DNA of 63,116 bases. Origin: Chloroflexota bacterium (lineage in GTDB: Bacteria; Chloroflexota; Anaerolineae; 4572-78; J111). A program made the translations under genes and the position numbers. The notes below the pieces were generated by a model. It ran no database searches, had not been told where the DNA came from, and was given only the letters and a program-made list of their open reading frames with translations. This document shows positions 34,575 to 42,825 of this stretch, in pieces (positions within the stretch are counted from its first letter, which is position 1; the number at the start of each line of letters is the position of its first letter). Location of the stretch: assembly GCA_016860845.1 (NCBI GenBank), contig BOKF01000048.1, forward strand, positions 1 to 63,116, in the 5' to 3' direction.

Positions 34575-34829
34575 ATGCCGAAACAAGTGACCCTTTTTTC
34601 CACCAACACGGAGCACGTTAGCCCTCGCTGACAGGAGTGCTGCCGCGTGAGAGAGTTTCTCTCCGATCATAAAGTCGAGTTTATCGAGCGAAATATCCGC
34701 CGTGACCCAGAGGCCAGGCAGTATGTTGTGGATACCCTGGGGACGGAAGCTGTGCCTTTAACCATGATAGACGGGGAAATGGTCATTGGCTTTGATCGGG
34801 CCAGGTTGGAGTCTTTGCTGAAAATATAA
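34575..34829 (+). CDS. Glutaredoxin-like selenoprotein (UxxC)
   Basis: Read through the in-frame TGA at 34629-34631, the gene encodes an 84-residue glutaredoxin-fold protein with Sec19. The line STNTEHVSPR-U-QECCRVREFL aligns with the usual glutaredoxin STPTCPYCRRAREFL, so U and the third residue after it (Cys22) replace the CxxC. The rest matches the fold: VEFIERNIRRDPEA, the cis-Pro segment TEAVPLTMIDGEMVIGF, then a C-terminal helix. ATG 34575 has AGGAA 8 bases upstream. A bSECIS-like hairpin sits at 34649-34663. Several extra residues precede U compared with the norm. It resembles the Uxx-star glutaredoxin-like (seleno)proteins. Confidence 0.82.
34649..34663 (+). promoter_or_regulatory. 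Candidate bacterial SECIS element (glutaredoxin-like gene)
   Basis: GAGAG, loop AGTTT, CTCTC: a 5-bp stem whose loop has G at its second position (34655), 24 bases after the UGA. This agrees with the known bacterial SECIS geometry. Confidence 0.6.
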
Positions 34830-34860
34830 CTTCCTAGAAAAGTTTTCTCCAACCATTTTA

Positions 34861-34926
34861 GGCCGGGATTTGGGGATTAGGCGATTTTTTCCTTATTTTT
34901 CATCCCCAAATCCCCTAATCCCGGCG
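34861..34926. repeat. Word-repeat hairpin (GGGATTTGGGGATTAGG family)
   Basis: GGCCGGGATTTGGGGATTAGG faces CCCCAAATCCCCTAATCCCGGC around a T-rich loop. It is the same family as 4683-4744, but the two words are swapped in the right arm. Confidence 0.8.
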
Positions 34927-34967
34927 AGATTTTTTCTGAGGATATATACGATAAATGGAATTTGCCG

Positions 34968-35183
34968 ATGAAAGCTGAGAACGACCTTTTGCCTCAACTG
35001 GCCCAGGAGTTGATCGCCCTCTTTGAGGACTTAACCAATGAACGGCTGATTAACGCCAAAAAGCTGGAAAACGCGCCGCCGGGGAGTTATCCCTATGGCG
35101 AGGGCATGCACGATGGCCTGCGTTATGCGGCGGCAGGCCTGGAGAGCATCTTGAAACGACACGGCTTGCTGAAGTCGTCATAA
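34968..35183 (+). CDS. Small protein of unknown function
   Basis: A 71-residue acidic-to-neutral protein, not recognised. It looks helical (ELIALFEDLTNERL, GLRYAAAGLESILKRHGLL) with a PPGSYPYGEGMHDG turn between helices. ATG 34968 is assumed; TTG 34962 is possible, and GAGGAT at 34938-34943 is rather far from either. It lies between the selenoprotein gene and a strong promoter. Confidence 0.55.
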   Translation: MKAENDLLPQLAQELIALFEDLTNERLINAKKLENAPPGSYPYGEGMHDGLRYAAAGLESILKRHGLLKSS

Positions 35184-35191
35184 AATAATTA

Positions 35192-35220
35192 TTGACAAAT
35201 TGCTTGCAGCGTGTTACAGT
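35192..35220 (+). promoter_or_regulatory. Sigma70-type promoter of the dipeptide ABC operon
   Basis: TTGACA at 35192-35197, a 17-base spacer and TACAGT at 35215-35220. Transcription would start near 35227, leaving a leader of about 145 bases before the binding-protein gene. Confidence 0.6.
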
Positions 35221-35262
35221 ACGTCCGCCGGTTCTTCCAGCCCCTACTCCCAATCGCCCGAA

Positions 35263-35342
35263 CATGAGTTCATGTAACCTCTCAGGGCAGCTCTATCTCT
35301 CGTGTTGACTCGGTGGGAGACATCCCCCACGACTCCCACCTG
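35263..35342 (+). other. Structured 5' leader of the LysM/binding-protein gene
   Basis: The leader contains ACATGAGTTCATGT (a small hairpin) and GGTGGGAG...CTCCCACC (8-bp stem around an ACATCCCCCACGA loop), then an AT-rich stretch and GGAGGAG before the start. No known riboswitch is recognised. Confidence 0.35.
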
Positions 35343-35373
35343 AAAAATAAAAATTTTCACATGGAGGAGACCT

Positions 35374-37218
35374 ATGAAAAAAATAGCTCATGGAATTACT
35401 GTACTTTTACTGTTGTCGCTGCTGCTGGCCGTTGCGCCGCTGGCAGCCCTGGCTCAAGAGGAAGTCGTCTGCGAGGCAGATGCCATTGTCCAGTCGGAAG
35501 ACTCTCTGTCAACGCTGGCCGACAAGTACTACGGCAACATTTTTGCCTACCCGGTGATTGTTGACGCGACCAACGCCAAGGCGGCTACTGATAGTAGTTA
35601 CGCCACGATAGATGATCCAAACGTCATTGAAACCGGCTCAAAACTGTGCATTCCGCCGGGAGAAGTGGCCCAGCAAATGCTCAACGAGTCGGTCTTTACG
35701 GCGGTGGGGGATGAGCAAGCTGCGACCACGCTGGTTATCGGCATTACTGAAGACACCGTTGCGCTCGACCCCGGCCGGAGTTATGAAGTGCATGCCGGCA
35801 CGGTCAATCGGGCCGTCTACGAAACCCTGGTCACGTTCCCACCGGATAACGTCGAAGAGGTCATCCCCGGCGCTGCGGAGAGCTGGACCATCTCTGAGGA
35901 CGGCCTGACCTATACCTTTACCATGGCCCAGGGGCACAAATTCAGCACGGGCCGGACGGTTACGGCCAATGACGCGGCGTTTAGCATCAACCGCATGAAA
36001 AATATCAAAGGCAACCCGTCCTTCCTGGCCGATAATATCGCCAGTGTTGAGGCTGCCGATGAGCAAACTCTGGTCATTAAATTGACCGCCCCCGACCCCT
36101 CGCTGCTGGCCCGTCTGGTCTTCCCCGCTTTTAGCGTGATTGACAGCGAAGAGGCCAAAGCGCACGGGGCGACCGACGCTGCCGACGCTGCGGAAACGGA
36201 CACGGCTGAAGAATGGCTCAACCAAAATTCCATTGGCAGCGGCCCTTACATGTACGAAAAATGGGAGCCGCTGGTAGAGGTTATCCTGAACCAGAATCCC
36301 AACTATGCGGGTGAACCAGCGCCCATTGATCGGGTTATCTATCGCACGATTTCAACCGCAGCCGCCCAAAAACTGGCCCTCGAAGCCGGCGATCTGGACA
36401 TCGCCCTGGATATCAGCGCCGACCAGGTGCCGAGCCTAGAAAGCAACGCCAATCTTACGCTTTATAAAGGCCAGGGTGATCAGATCTTCTTCCTGCTCAT
36501 GAACATGGACCCGGCGATTGGCGGCCCCATGACTCAGGATGTGGTTCAGGACGCGGTCCGGCTGGCGGTAGATACTGACGGTATCCGCCAGTTGATGGGC
36601 GGCTCGGCGGCCACGCCGGTCAATATCCTGCCGGTCCACTGGCCGTTTGCCCTGGATCAATCCCAGCGAATTCAGCGGAATGTTGACGCGGCCAAGGCGA
36701 AGCTGGCGGAAGCGGGCTTTGCCGATGGCCTGACGGTGGAGTTGGAATATCCCGATTTCACCTCGGGCGATGTGGCTATCGGCACGCTGGCGCAGAAAGT
36801 CCAGGCTGACCTGGCCGAAGCTGGCATCAATGTCGTGCTTAAGCCGGGCGATCTGCAAGTGACGCTGGAACGCTATCGCAACGGCCAGGAGAATTTTGGG
36901 CTGTGGTTATGGAGCCCCGACTTTATTGACCCGATTGACCGCATTGCCTTTACCCCCGGCGGTAAGGTCGGGCTCCGGGCTAACTGGACGGAGGAGCGGG
37001 CCAGCCGGGAGTTGAACGAGGCTGTCGCTCGGGCCAAAGTGGTGACGGATCGGGCGGCGCGCGAGCAAGCATTTGCGGATATCCAACGGATCATGCTCGA
37101 CGAAAGCGCCTTTGCTTTCCTCGGCCAAAGTGGCGTGCAAGTGGCCTACCGCACTGACCTCCAGGGATTTGTTTATAACGCCATGTGGCGGGTCAACCCG
37201 TACACGATGAGCAAGTAA
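35374..37218 (+). CDS. ABC transporter substrate-binding protein, family 5, with N-terminal LysM-like domain
   Basis: A 614-residue exported protein. A signal peptide (residues 1-27, LLLLSLLLAVAPLAALAQ) is followed by a LysM-like domain at about 35-95 (VQSEDSLSTLADKYYG, ending GSKLCIPPG). A family 5 dipeptide/oligopeptide-binding domain comes after it (TLVIGITEDTVALDPGRSYE, YTFTMAQGHKFSTGRTVTANDAAFS). The LysM part could tether the binding protein to cell-wall glycan. Two matching permease genes follow, but no ATPase gene. Ribosome binding site GGAGGAG. Confidence 0.82.
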   Translation: MKKIAHGITVLLLLSLLLAVAPLAALAQEEVVCEADAIVQSEDSLSTLADKYYGNIFAYPVIVDATNAKAATDSSYATIDDPNVIETGSKLCIPPGEVAQQMLNESVFTAVGDEQAATTLVIGITEDTVALDPGRSYEVHAGTVNRAVYETLVTFPPDNVEEVIPGAAESWTISEDGLTYTFTMAQGHKFSTGRTVTANDAAFSINRMKNIKGNPSFLADNIASVEAADEQTLVIKLTAPDPSLLARLVFPAFSVIDSEEAKAHGATDAADAAETDTAEEWLNQNSIGSGPYMYEKWEPLVEVILNQNPNYAGEPAPIDRVIYRTISTAAAQKLALEAGDLDIALDISADQVPSLESNANLTLYKGQGDQIFFLLMNMDPAIGGPMTQDVVQDAVRLAVDTDGIRQLMGGSAATPVNILPVHWPFALDQSQRIQRNVDAAKAKLAEAGFADGLTVELEYPDFTSGDVAIGTLAQKVQADLAEAGINVVLKPGDLQVTLERYRNGQENFGLWLWSPDFIDPIDRIAFTPGGKVGLRANWTEERASRELNEAVARAKVVTDRAAREQAFADIQRIMLDESAFAFLGQSGVQVAYRTDLQGFVYNAMWRVNPYTMSK

Positions 37219-37261
37219 AGCCGGATTTTGGTCCACTATTTTAGTTAGCAGTAACCTCTCG

Positions 37262-37326
37262 TAGTGATGCGTGAAACGTGAAGCGTGATAAGATGTAAGT
37301 CTATTACGTTTCACGCATCACGTTTT
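37262..37326. repeat. Word-repeat hairpin (GTGATGCGTGAAACGTGAAGCG family)
   Basis: GTGATGCGTGAAACGTGAAGCGTG faces TACGTTTCACGCATCACG just before the permease start. Confidence 0.8.
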
Positions 37327-37333
37327 ACTTTTT

Positions 37334-38350
37334 ATGCAACGTTTTGTTCTACGCCGTTTAGTTTTGCTGATACCCTTACTCGTCGGCATCACTTTAGTTG
37401 CCTTTATCCTGTCCCATGCCGTCCCCTCTGATCCCGTCAATGCGGCCCTGGGCCAGAGTGCTGTGGCTGACCCGGAAATCGTCGCTGCTTTCCGGGCCAA
37501 ATGGGGTTTGGACCAACCTGTCCATATTCAGTACTTCACCTATCTGCGCAATATGCTCAGGGGCGACCTGGGCCTGTCCATTGGCACGCACCGGCCTGTC
37601 CTGGAGGATTTGGCGCGCTACATGCCGGCGACGGTGGAGTTGTCCACCACCTCGATCATCCTGGCGGTGTTGATCGGCGTGCCCTTTGGGGTTATCTCGG
37701 CGGTACGGCGCAATACCTGGTTAGACCAGGTGAGCCGGGTCTTGTCGTTAGTTGGCGTATCGGCCCCCGTCTTCTGGCTGGCCTTGTTAGGATTATTTTT
37801 GTTCTACTCCCGCTTAAATTGGCTGCCTGGTCCCGGCCGGCTACACATCGGGACCAAACCACCTCCGTCTGTGACCGGTTTATTCACGGCAGATGCGCTC
37901 CTGGCCGGCGATTTTGAGCTGTTTATCAATGCTTTCAGCCACCTGATTTTACCCAGCATTGTTCTCGCCAGCTACAGCATGGGCTTGATCACACGGGTCA
38001 CACGCTCGGCCATGTTAGACGTGCTGAGCCAAGACTATATCCGTACTGCCCGCTCCAAAGGTCTCCATGAGGGCTGGGTGGTGGGACGCCATGCCCTGTC
38101 CAATGCCTTGATCCCCACCGTTACGGTTCTGGGGTTGTCCTACGGCAATCTCCTTACCGGCACCGTGCTAACCGAAACCATCTTCTCCTGGCCGGGGATT
38201 GGGCAGTATGCTTACCAGGCTTCGGTTTCGTTAGACTTTCCGGCGATTATGGGCGTTACTATGTTGATTGCCTTTGTTTTTATTGCCGTGAATCTGGTGG
38301 TTGATGTCACCTACGTTTTTTTAGACCCCCGCCTGCGGGAGGCGCAGTGA
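37334..38350 (+). CDS. ABC transporter permease (DppB-like)
   Basis: A 338-residue inner-membrane permease: RRLVLLIPLLVGITLVAFIL first segment, the family N-terminal domain (DPVNAALG, YLRNMLRGDLGLS) and the conserved permease loop around TRSAMLDVLSQDYIRTARSKG (the EAA-like motif). It pairs with the DppC-like gene after it and the binding protein before it. ATG 37334 is preceded by hairpin sequence and has no clear ribosome binding site. Confidence 0.9.
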   Translation: MQRFVLRRLVLLIPLLVGITLVAFILSHAVPSDPVNAALGQSAVADPEIVAAFRAKWGLDQPVHIQYFTYLRNMLRGDLGLSIGTHRPVLEDLARYMPATVELSTTSIILAVLIGVPFGVISAVRRNTWLDQVSRVLSLVGVSAPVFWLALLGLFLFYSRLNWLPGPGRLHIGTKPPPSVTGLFTADALLAGDFELFINAFSHLILPSIVLASYSMGLITRVTRSAMLDVLSQDYIRTARSKGLHEGWVVGRHALSNALIPTVTVLGLSYGNLLTGTVLTETIFSWPGIGQYAYQASVSLDFPAIMGVTMLIAFVFIAVNLVVDVTYVFLDPRLREAQ

Positions 38351-38387
38351 CCCCGGCGATTCTACCCTGGCAAAGAAGGTATTTAAC

Positions 38388-39314
38388 GTGCAGTCTACCA
38401 CACAACCCTCGATGGTGAATACCTCAGCCGCCCTGGCTTCTCCAGCAACGTCCCTCAATGTCCGGCCCCGGCGTAGTGGATTGAAGGCGGCTGTCTATTT
38501 TCTGCGGCGAAATCACCTGGCCCTGGTCGGCTTGCTGTTGGTTCTGTTTTGGATTGTCATCACCCTGGCCGCGCCGCTGGTAGCGCCTTATGATCCGTAT
38601 AAACAGGCGATCCCGGAGCGTTTGCAGCCGCCGAGTGCGGCACACTGGGGGGGTACAGACCAACTGGGGCGGGATGTGCTCAGCCGGGTCATCTACGGGG
38701 GGCGGATTAGCTTGCCGGCAGCTCTGGCCGTGGTCGTGGCGGCAGGGATTGTCGGGACGGTGGTCGGGGCTTTGGCCGGCTTTTTGGGGGGCGTATGGGA
38801 TGAAGTGCTGATGCGTATCACCGACATTTTTATGGCCTTCCCCGGAATTATCCTGTCTATGGCGGTCGCCGCTGCTTTAGGCCCCAATATCAGTAATGCT
38901 GTTGTCGCCATCGTCGTCGTGCTGTGGCCCAACTATGCCCGTATTGTGCGCGGCCTGGTCTTGACGGTCAAGGAGAACGAATACGTCCTGGCCGGCCGGG
39001 CGGTTGGGGTAACAGAGCGGCGGCTGCTGTGGCGGACGATTCTGCCCAACTGTTTGGCCCCGGGCCTGGTGATGGCTACCCTGGATTTAGGCAATGCCGT
39101 GCTGTCTTTCTCCGGGCTGAGCTTTTTGGGGCTTGGCCCCGAACCCAGCACCCCCGAATGGGGCCGCATGGTCTCCGATGGCATTGCCTTCTTTGATCAG
39201 TGGTGGATCAGCGCCTGCCCCGGCCTGGCGATTTTTACCGTCGTCATGGCCTTCAATTTTGTCGGGGATGGGCTGCGCGACGCCCTCGACCCGCGCCTGC
39301 GGCGGCAGCTCTAA
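38388..39314 (+). CDS. ABC transporter permease (DppC-like)
   Basis: A 308-residue permease. The N-terminal cytoplasmic stretch and first membrane helix (LALVGLLLVLFWIVITLAAPL) are followed by HWGGTDQLGRDVLSRVIYGGRIS and the EAA loop RIVRGLVLTVKENEYVLAGRAVGV, typical of DppC/OppC. The start is GTG 38388 with AAGAAGG 8 bases upstream. It completes a permease pair. DppD/DppF ATPases are absent; the next gene is BioY. Confidence 0.9.
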   Translation: MQSTTQPSMVNTSAALASPATSLNVRPRRSGLKAAVYFLRRNHLALVGLLLVLFWIVITLAAPLVAPYDPYKQAIPERLQPPSAAHWGGTDQLGRDVLSRVIYGGRISLPAALAVVVAAGIVGTVVGALAGFLGGVWDEVLMRITDIFMAFPGIILSMAVAAALGPNISNAVVAIVVVLWPNYARIVRGLVLTVKENEYVLAGRAVGVTERRLLWRTILPNCLAPGLVMATLDLGNAVLSFSGLSFLGLGPEPSTPEWGRMVSDGIAFFDQWWISACPGLAIFTVVMAFNFVGDGLRDALDPRLRRQL

Positions 39315-39315
39315 A

Positions 39316-39365
39316 GCGACCCCCACCCTAACCCTCCCCCTAAAAGGGGGAGGGAAGGGAGGGGG
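39316..39365. repeat. Word-repeat hairpin (CCCTAACCCTCCCCC / GGGGGAGGG family)
   Basis: CCCCCACCCTAACCCTCCCCC, then AAAAGGGGGAGGGAAGGGAGGGGG. It lies after the permease stop and is the same family as 6028-6107. Confidence 0.75.
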
Positions 39366-39480
39366 TGCGGTCAGCATGATACCACTCGGTTCCCATTTTG
39401 ACCCCTTCAGCTCTTGCCAAGCCCTCCTGATTTTGTTAGTATAAGCCCCCATAAAAGTAACTCCAATACGAGGTGAAAGT

Positions 39481-40062
39481 ATGCAAACTCAGGCAATGCC
39501 CTTGACTCTGATTGACGCGGTCCTGCCCCGGCGGCGGATCGTGCATAATGTTATTTTGGTCGTGGTTTTTAGTGTGCTGATTGCCTTGTCGGCCCAGATT
39601 GCCATTCCCTTACCCTTCACCCCTGTTCCGATAACCATGCAAACACTGACAGTTCTACTGACCGGCCTGCTCCTTGGCAGTCGCCTGGGGATGGCGACCC
39701 TGGTTACATACCTGGTCGAAGGAGTGGTCGGCCTGCCTGTTTTTACCCAGTGGAGTTCCGGCATAGCTCACCTGCTCGGCCCGACGGGCGGCTACTTGAT
39801 CGGCTTTGTCTTTGCCGCTGGGTTGGTTGGCTTTCTGGCCGAACGCGGCTGGGATCGCCGAATATGGACTACTCTGTTAGCTATGATCTTGGGCAACCTG
39901 GTTATCTATGCCTTTGGCGTCACTTGGTTGAGCACGTTCCTGGGGGTGGGGCGCGCCGTCGCCGGGGGGATGCTTCCCTTCCTCATCGGCGATGCGGTTA
40001 AAATTGCCCTGGCGATGGTCGCGCTGCCCGGCAGTTGGGCTTTGCTGCAGCGGCATGGTTAG
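39481..40062 (+). CDS. bioY: BioY, biotin transporter S component
   Basis: A 193-residue integral membrane protein with about six helices and the BioY signature: PFTPVPITMQTLTVLLTGLLLG, then GPTGGYLIGFVFAAGLVG. It binds and imports biotin, alone or with an ECF energising module, which is not encoded here. The need fits the biotin-dependent carboxylase of this window. GAGGTG lies 5 bases before ATG 39481. Confidence 0.92.
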   Translation: MQTQAMPLTLIDAVLPRRRIVHNVILVVVFSVLIALSAQIAIPLPFTPVPITMQTLTVLLTGLLLGSRLGMATLVTYLVEGVVGLPVFTQWSSGIAHLLGPTGGYLIGFVFAAGLVGFLAERGWDRRIWTTLLAMILGNLVIYAFGVTWLSTFLGVGRAVAGGMLPFLIGDAVKIALAMVALPGSWALLQRHG

Positions 40063-40065
40063 TAG

Positions 40066-40166
40066 CGTAGCCACGAAACCCTTGTGCGTTGAGTAAGAAG
40101 TTTTGACCACGAAGGCACGAAGCCACCAGGACAAGATTAAAAGCCTTAGTGTCTTTGTGGTAAAAA
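40066..40166. repeat. Word-repeat hairpin (CCACGAAGGCACGAAG / CTTTGTGGT family)
   Basis: CCACGAAACCCTTGTG and TTGACCACGAAGGCACGAAGCCACC face AGTGTCTTTGTGGTAAAAA, as an imperfect, partly degraded inverted repeat between BioY and the acyl-CoA dehydrogenase. Confidence 0.55.
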
Positions 40167-40200
40167 TTTTTTGGCTCTGGCTCGCCAAGTTAGAGTAAAA

Positions 40201-41346
40201 ATGGATTTTGAATTAAGCGAAGAACAACGGTTGCTCCGCAATGCCGTCCGGGAATTTGCGCAAGGTGAAATTGCGCCGCGCGCCCGCGAGATTGACGAAA
40301 CGGGCGAGTTTCCCTGGGAAATCCTCAAAAAAATGGCCGAGTTGGGGTTGATGGGCCTGCCCTTCCCGGAGAAATACGGCGGCGCAGGCGCCGACACCTT
40401 GAGCTGCCTCCTGGCCATTGAGGAAATTGCCGCCGCCTCCGGTTCGGTTGCCATCACTTATAATGCCCATCTGTCTTTGGGCGCCGCCCCGATTTACATG
40501 TTTGGCACTGAGGCGCAAAAGCAGAAATGGCTGGCTCCTTTAGCCCGCGGTGAAGGTCTGGGCGCTTTTGCCCTGACCGAACCCCACTCCGGCTCCGACG
40601 CCGCCGCGATGAAAACGCGGGCTGAGGATCACGGGGACGAGTGGCTCTTGAACGGTCAAAAAATGTGGATTACTTCCGGGTCGGTAGCCCGCTCGTTTGT
40701 GGTTGCTGCCAAAACCGACCCGTCTGCCGGCGCGTATGGGGCCTCGAACTTTATCGTCCCCGCCGGCGCGCCGGGCTTGGCGGTGGGTAAGGATGAGCCA
40801 AAAATGGGCATGAAAGGCTCGCCCACCAATCAATTATATTTCCAGGACTGCCGCCTACCCAAAGAGAATCTGCTGGGCCGGCTCAACGAGGGATTCAAGC
40901 AGTTCATGCTGGTGCTGGATGCCGCCCGCATCACCATTTCGGCGATGGCCCTGGGTCTGGGCCGGGCCGCGTTGGAGCAGTCCATCAAATATGCCAAAGA
41001 GCGCGAGGCTTTTGGCCAGCCGATTGCCGGATTTCAATCCATCCAGATGAAGCTAGCCGATATGGCCACAGAACTCGAGGCAGCCCGGCTGCTCATGTTC
41101 AAAGCGGCGGTGATGAAGGACCGCGGCGAACGTATCACCAAAATAGCGGCGATGGCCAAGGTTTTTGCATCGGAGGCGGCTGACCGGGTCTGCTGGCAGG
41201 CGATCCAAATTCATGGGGGCATGGGCTACAGCCGGGAGCTGCCGGTCGAGCGCTACTATCGTGATAACAGGCTGACGCTTATCGGCGATGGCACCAGCGA
41301 GATTCAGCGGCTGTTGATCGCCCGTCATCTCTTAAAGGAAGCTTAA
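40201..41346 (+). CDS. Acyl-CoA dehydrogenase
   Basis: A 381-residue FAD flavoenzyme: N-terminal helical domain ([17 protein letters not shown]), [27 protein letters not shown], and the C-terminal [20 protein letters not shown]. It introduces a 2,3 double bond into an acyl-CoA. The usual catalytic Glu in the YEGTSxIQR motif is Asp here ([11 protein letters not shown]), and the alternative isovaleryl-type Glu position reads LDAARIT. The base is therefore unusual. ATG 40201 gives the normal N-terminus; the frame opens at 40171. Ribosome binding site weak. Confidence 0.88.
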   Translation: MDFELSEEQRLLRNAVREFAQGEIAPRAREIDETGEFPWEILKKMAELGLMGLPFPEKYGGAGADTLSCLLAIEEIAAASGSVAITYNAHLSLGAAPIYMFGTEAQKQKWLAPLARGEGLGAFALTEPHSGSDAAAMKTRAEDHGDEWLLNGQKMWITSGSVARSFVVAAKTDPSAGAYGASNFIVPAGAPGLAVGKDEPKMGMKGSPTNQLYFQDCRLPKENLLGRLNEGFKQFMLVLDAARITISAMALGLGRAALEQSIKYAKEREAFGQPIAGFQSIQMKLADMATELEAARLLMFKAAVMKDRGERITKIAAMAKVFASEAADRVCWQAIQIHGGMGYSRELPVERYYRDNRLTLIGDGTSEIQRLLIARHLLKEA

Positions 41347-41365
41347 CTCGTTTTTGAGGCAGACG

Positions 41366-41710
41366 ATGATCATTAAATTACAAGATATCCCCGATATCAC
41401 CGAAGAGGGCTATCCCCTGGTGATGAAGAAGATTTTTTACCGCGGCTATCACAGCGACAACATCAGCGTGACCTGGGTCAAGTTGGAGGGTCATCACAAA
41501 AAAATGGTCTGCCATGCCAGCGACCGGGCTTACTACATCATTGACGGGGAAGGCGAGTTCCAGGTGGGGGATGACCCGCCCGGCCAAGTCGTCAGTGGTG
41601 ATTTTGTCTTCATCCCGGCCGGCGTCCCCTATGTTTTTGACGGCCACATGACTTACCTTGTCATGAATGGACCCGCCTTCCTGCCGGGTTCTGATGTGGA
41701 GTTGGAGTAG
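41366..41710 (+). CDS. Small cupin-domain protein
   Basis: A 114-residue single cupin. YYIIDGEGEFQVGDDPPGQVVSGDFVFIPAGVPY is interrupted by normal loops; the His ligands of motif 1 appear partly replaced (VCHASDRAYYII). Function unknown. ATG 41366 sits about 7 bases after GAGGC. It ends the operon: a strong terminator hairpin follows immediately. Confidence 0.75.
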   Translation: MIIKLQDIPDITEEGYPLVMKKIFYRGYHSDNISVTWVKLEGHHKKMVCHASDRAYYIIDGEGEFQVGDDPPGQVVSGDFVFIPAGVPYVFDGHMTYLVMNGPAFLPGSDVELE

Positions 41711-41722
41711 ACTCAGTACCAG

Positions 41723-41750
41723 TTGGTATCAAGAGTTGATACCAATTTTA
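41723..41750 (+). terminator. Rho-independent terminator
   Basis: TTGGTATCAA, loop GAG, TTGATACCAA, then TTTTAT: a perfect 10-bp stem with a T-tail, directly behind the cupin gene on the + strand. Confidence 0.75.
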
Positions 41751-41752
41751 TC

Positions 41753-41780
41753 TTGACCCCCGAACTTTGTGTGTTATGAT
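41753..41780 (+). promoter_or_regulatory. Sigma70-type promoter of the amino-acid ABC operon
   Basis: TTGACC at 41753-41758, a 16-base spacer and TATGAT at 41775-41780, immediately after the terminator and about 78 bases before the binding-protein start. Confidence 0.65.
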
Positions 41781-41857
41781 ACGGGTGATTTGCCCTGAAC
41801 AGCTTATGTTTAGGGATACAAAATTAAACCTTTGCAGCCGATGAGGAGGAGACTTCA

Positions 41858-42766
41858 ATGGAAAAGAGTAATCGCCGCAGTTTTTTGAAGTTGGCCGGCG
41901 TGGCGGCGGCAGGCCTGGGGGCAGCAGGCTTGTCGAAAGTGTCCGTCGCTAAAGCAGCGCCGGAAAACCCGCTGGAAAAGTACAAAACCATTGCTATTCA
42001 CGCCCGGCAAGATGCCCCGGTCGCTCTGGTGGACCAGGTGGTTGAAAACGGAGTTTTGCGGGCCGGTGTTGATCTCACTTTTCCCCCTCTCCAGTTTCGT
42101 GACCCCGACACCAACGAGCCAATGGGTTACTGCGTTGATCTGACCAATGCTATCGCCGCCGATTTGGGCGTGACCGTAGAGTGGGTCGAAATGCCCTTCG
42201 CCGAACTTATTCCGGGCTTGCAGGCCGGCCAGTTCGACTGGAGCGGTATCGCCTTAACTATCCGGCCCCAACGCGCCCAGGCCGTCCGCTTTATCAGCGA
42301 GCCGTGGTTCATGGAAGACTCGATTTTGCTGGTTAATAACGATTTTCAGTTCAGCGATTTGAGTGAACTGGATGACCCCGGCGTGACCTTCAGTAACCTG
42401 ACCGGCTCGGCCCAGGATGCCAGCGCCAAGCTGCAATTCCCCAATGCCACGTACACCACCTTTGAGGCAATGCAGGACTCGCTGTTGGAAGTAGCCACCG
42501 GCCGCGCTCAGGCTTCCCTGGTGGCTCTATGGAACGCGATTCCGTTCATTGACGAGAATCCTGACGCACCGGTGTATATTTGGGAAGGCGGTTCCTTGTT
42601 TGCCGATATGAATACCCTGATGCTGCCCCACGGCGATGAGAAAACCGCTTTCTGGCTAGAAAACTGGATGCGATATCACGGCGCTCATAAGCTCCAGGAG
42701 GGCCTCTGGAACAAGTGGCAGGGCGAAAACCTCCAGAAACTTGAAGAGTACAGCAAACCTCGCTAA
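41858..42766 (+). CDS. Amino-acid-type ABC substrate-binding protein with Tat signal
   Basis: A 302-residue family 3 solute-binding protein. The N-terminus has a twin-arginine motif NRRSFLKLAG and an Ala-rich hydrophobic stretch ending SVAKAAP, so it is exported folded. The binding domain starts NGVLRAGVDLTFPPLQFRD, with GYCVDLTNAIAADLGV and DWSGIALTIRPQRA. It captures an amino acid or similar polar solute. Two cognate permeases follow, but no ATPase. AGGAGGAG lies upstream of ATG 41858. Confidence 0.87.
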   Translation: MEKSNRRSFLKLAGVAAAGLGAAGLSKVSVAKAAPENPLEKYKTIAIHARQDAPVALVDQVVENGVLRAGVDLTFPPLQFRDPDTNEPMGYCVDLTNAIAADLGVTVEWVEMPFAELIPGLQAGQFDWSGIALTIRPQRAQAVRFISEPWFMEDSILLVNNDFQFSDLSELDDPGVTFSNLTGSAQDASAKLQFPNATYTTFEAMQDSLLEVATGRAQASLVALWNAIPFIDENPDAPVYIWEGGSLFADMNTLMLPHGDEKTAFWLENWMRYHGAHKLQEGLWNKWQGENLQKLEEYSKPR

Positions 42767-42782
42767 TCTCCTCCTTGACGAG

Positions 42783-42813
42783 GGCCTGGCAGGTCTCGCC
42801 AACCTGCCAGGCC
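42783..42813. repeat. Hairpin (GGCCTGGCAGGT / ACCTGCCAGGCC)
   Basis: A 12-bp near-perfect stem with a CTCGCCA loop lies between the binding-protein and first permease genes. It could tune the ratio of their expression. Confidence 0.75.
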
Positions 42814-42825
42814 TAAAAAATACAG

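Noticed and set aside
34647..34829. Separate 60-residue gene starting at GTG 34647
   Set aside because: It lacks the first strand and active-site Cys of glutaredoxin and has no ribosome binding site; ATG 34575 in the same frame supplies both.
34955..34978. Tiny frame ATG GAA TTT ... TGA as a further Sec gene or leader peptide
   Set aside because: After the TGA the frame shows no conserved sequence and soon stops; there is no hairpin of the right kind.
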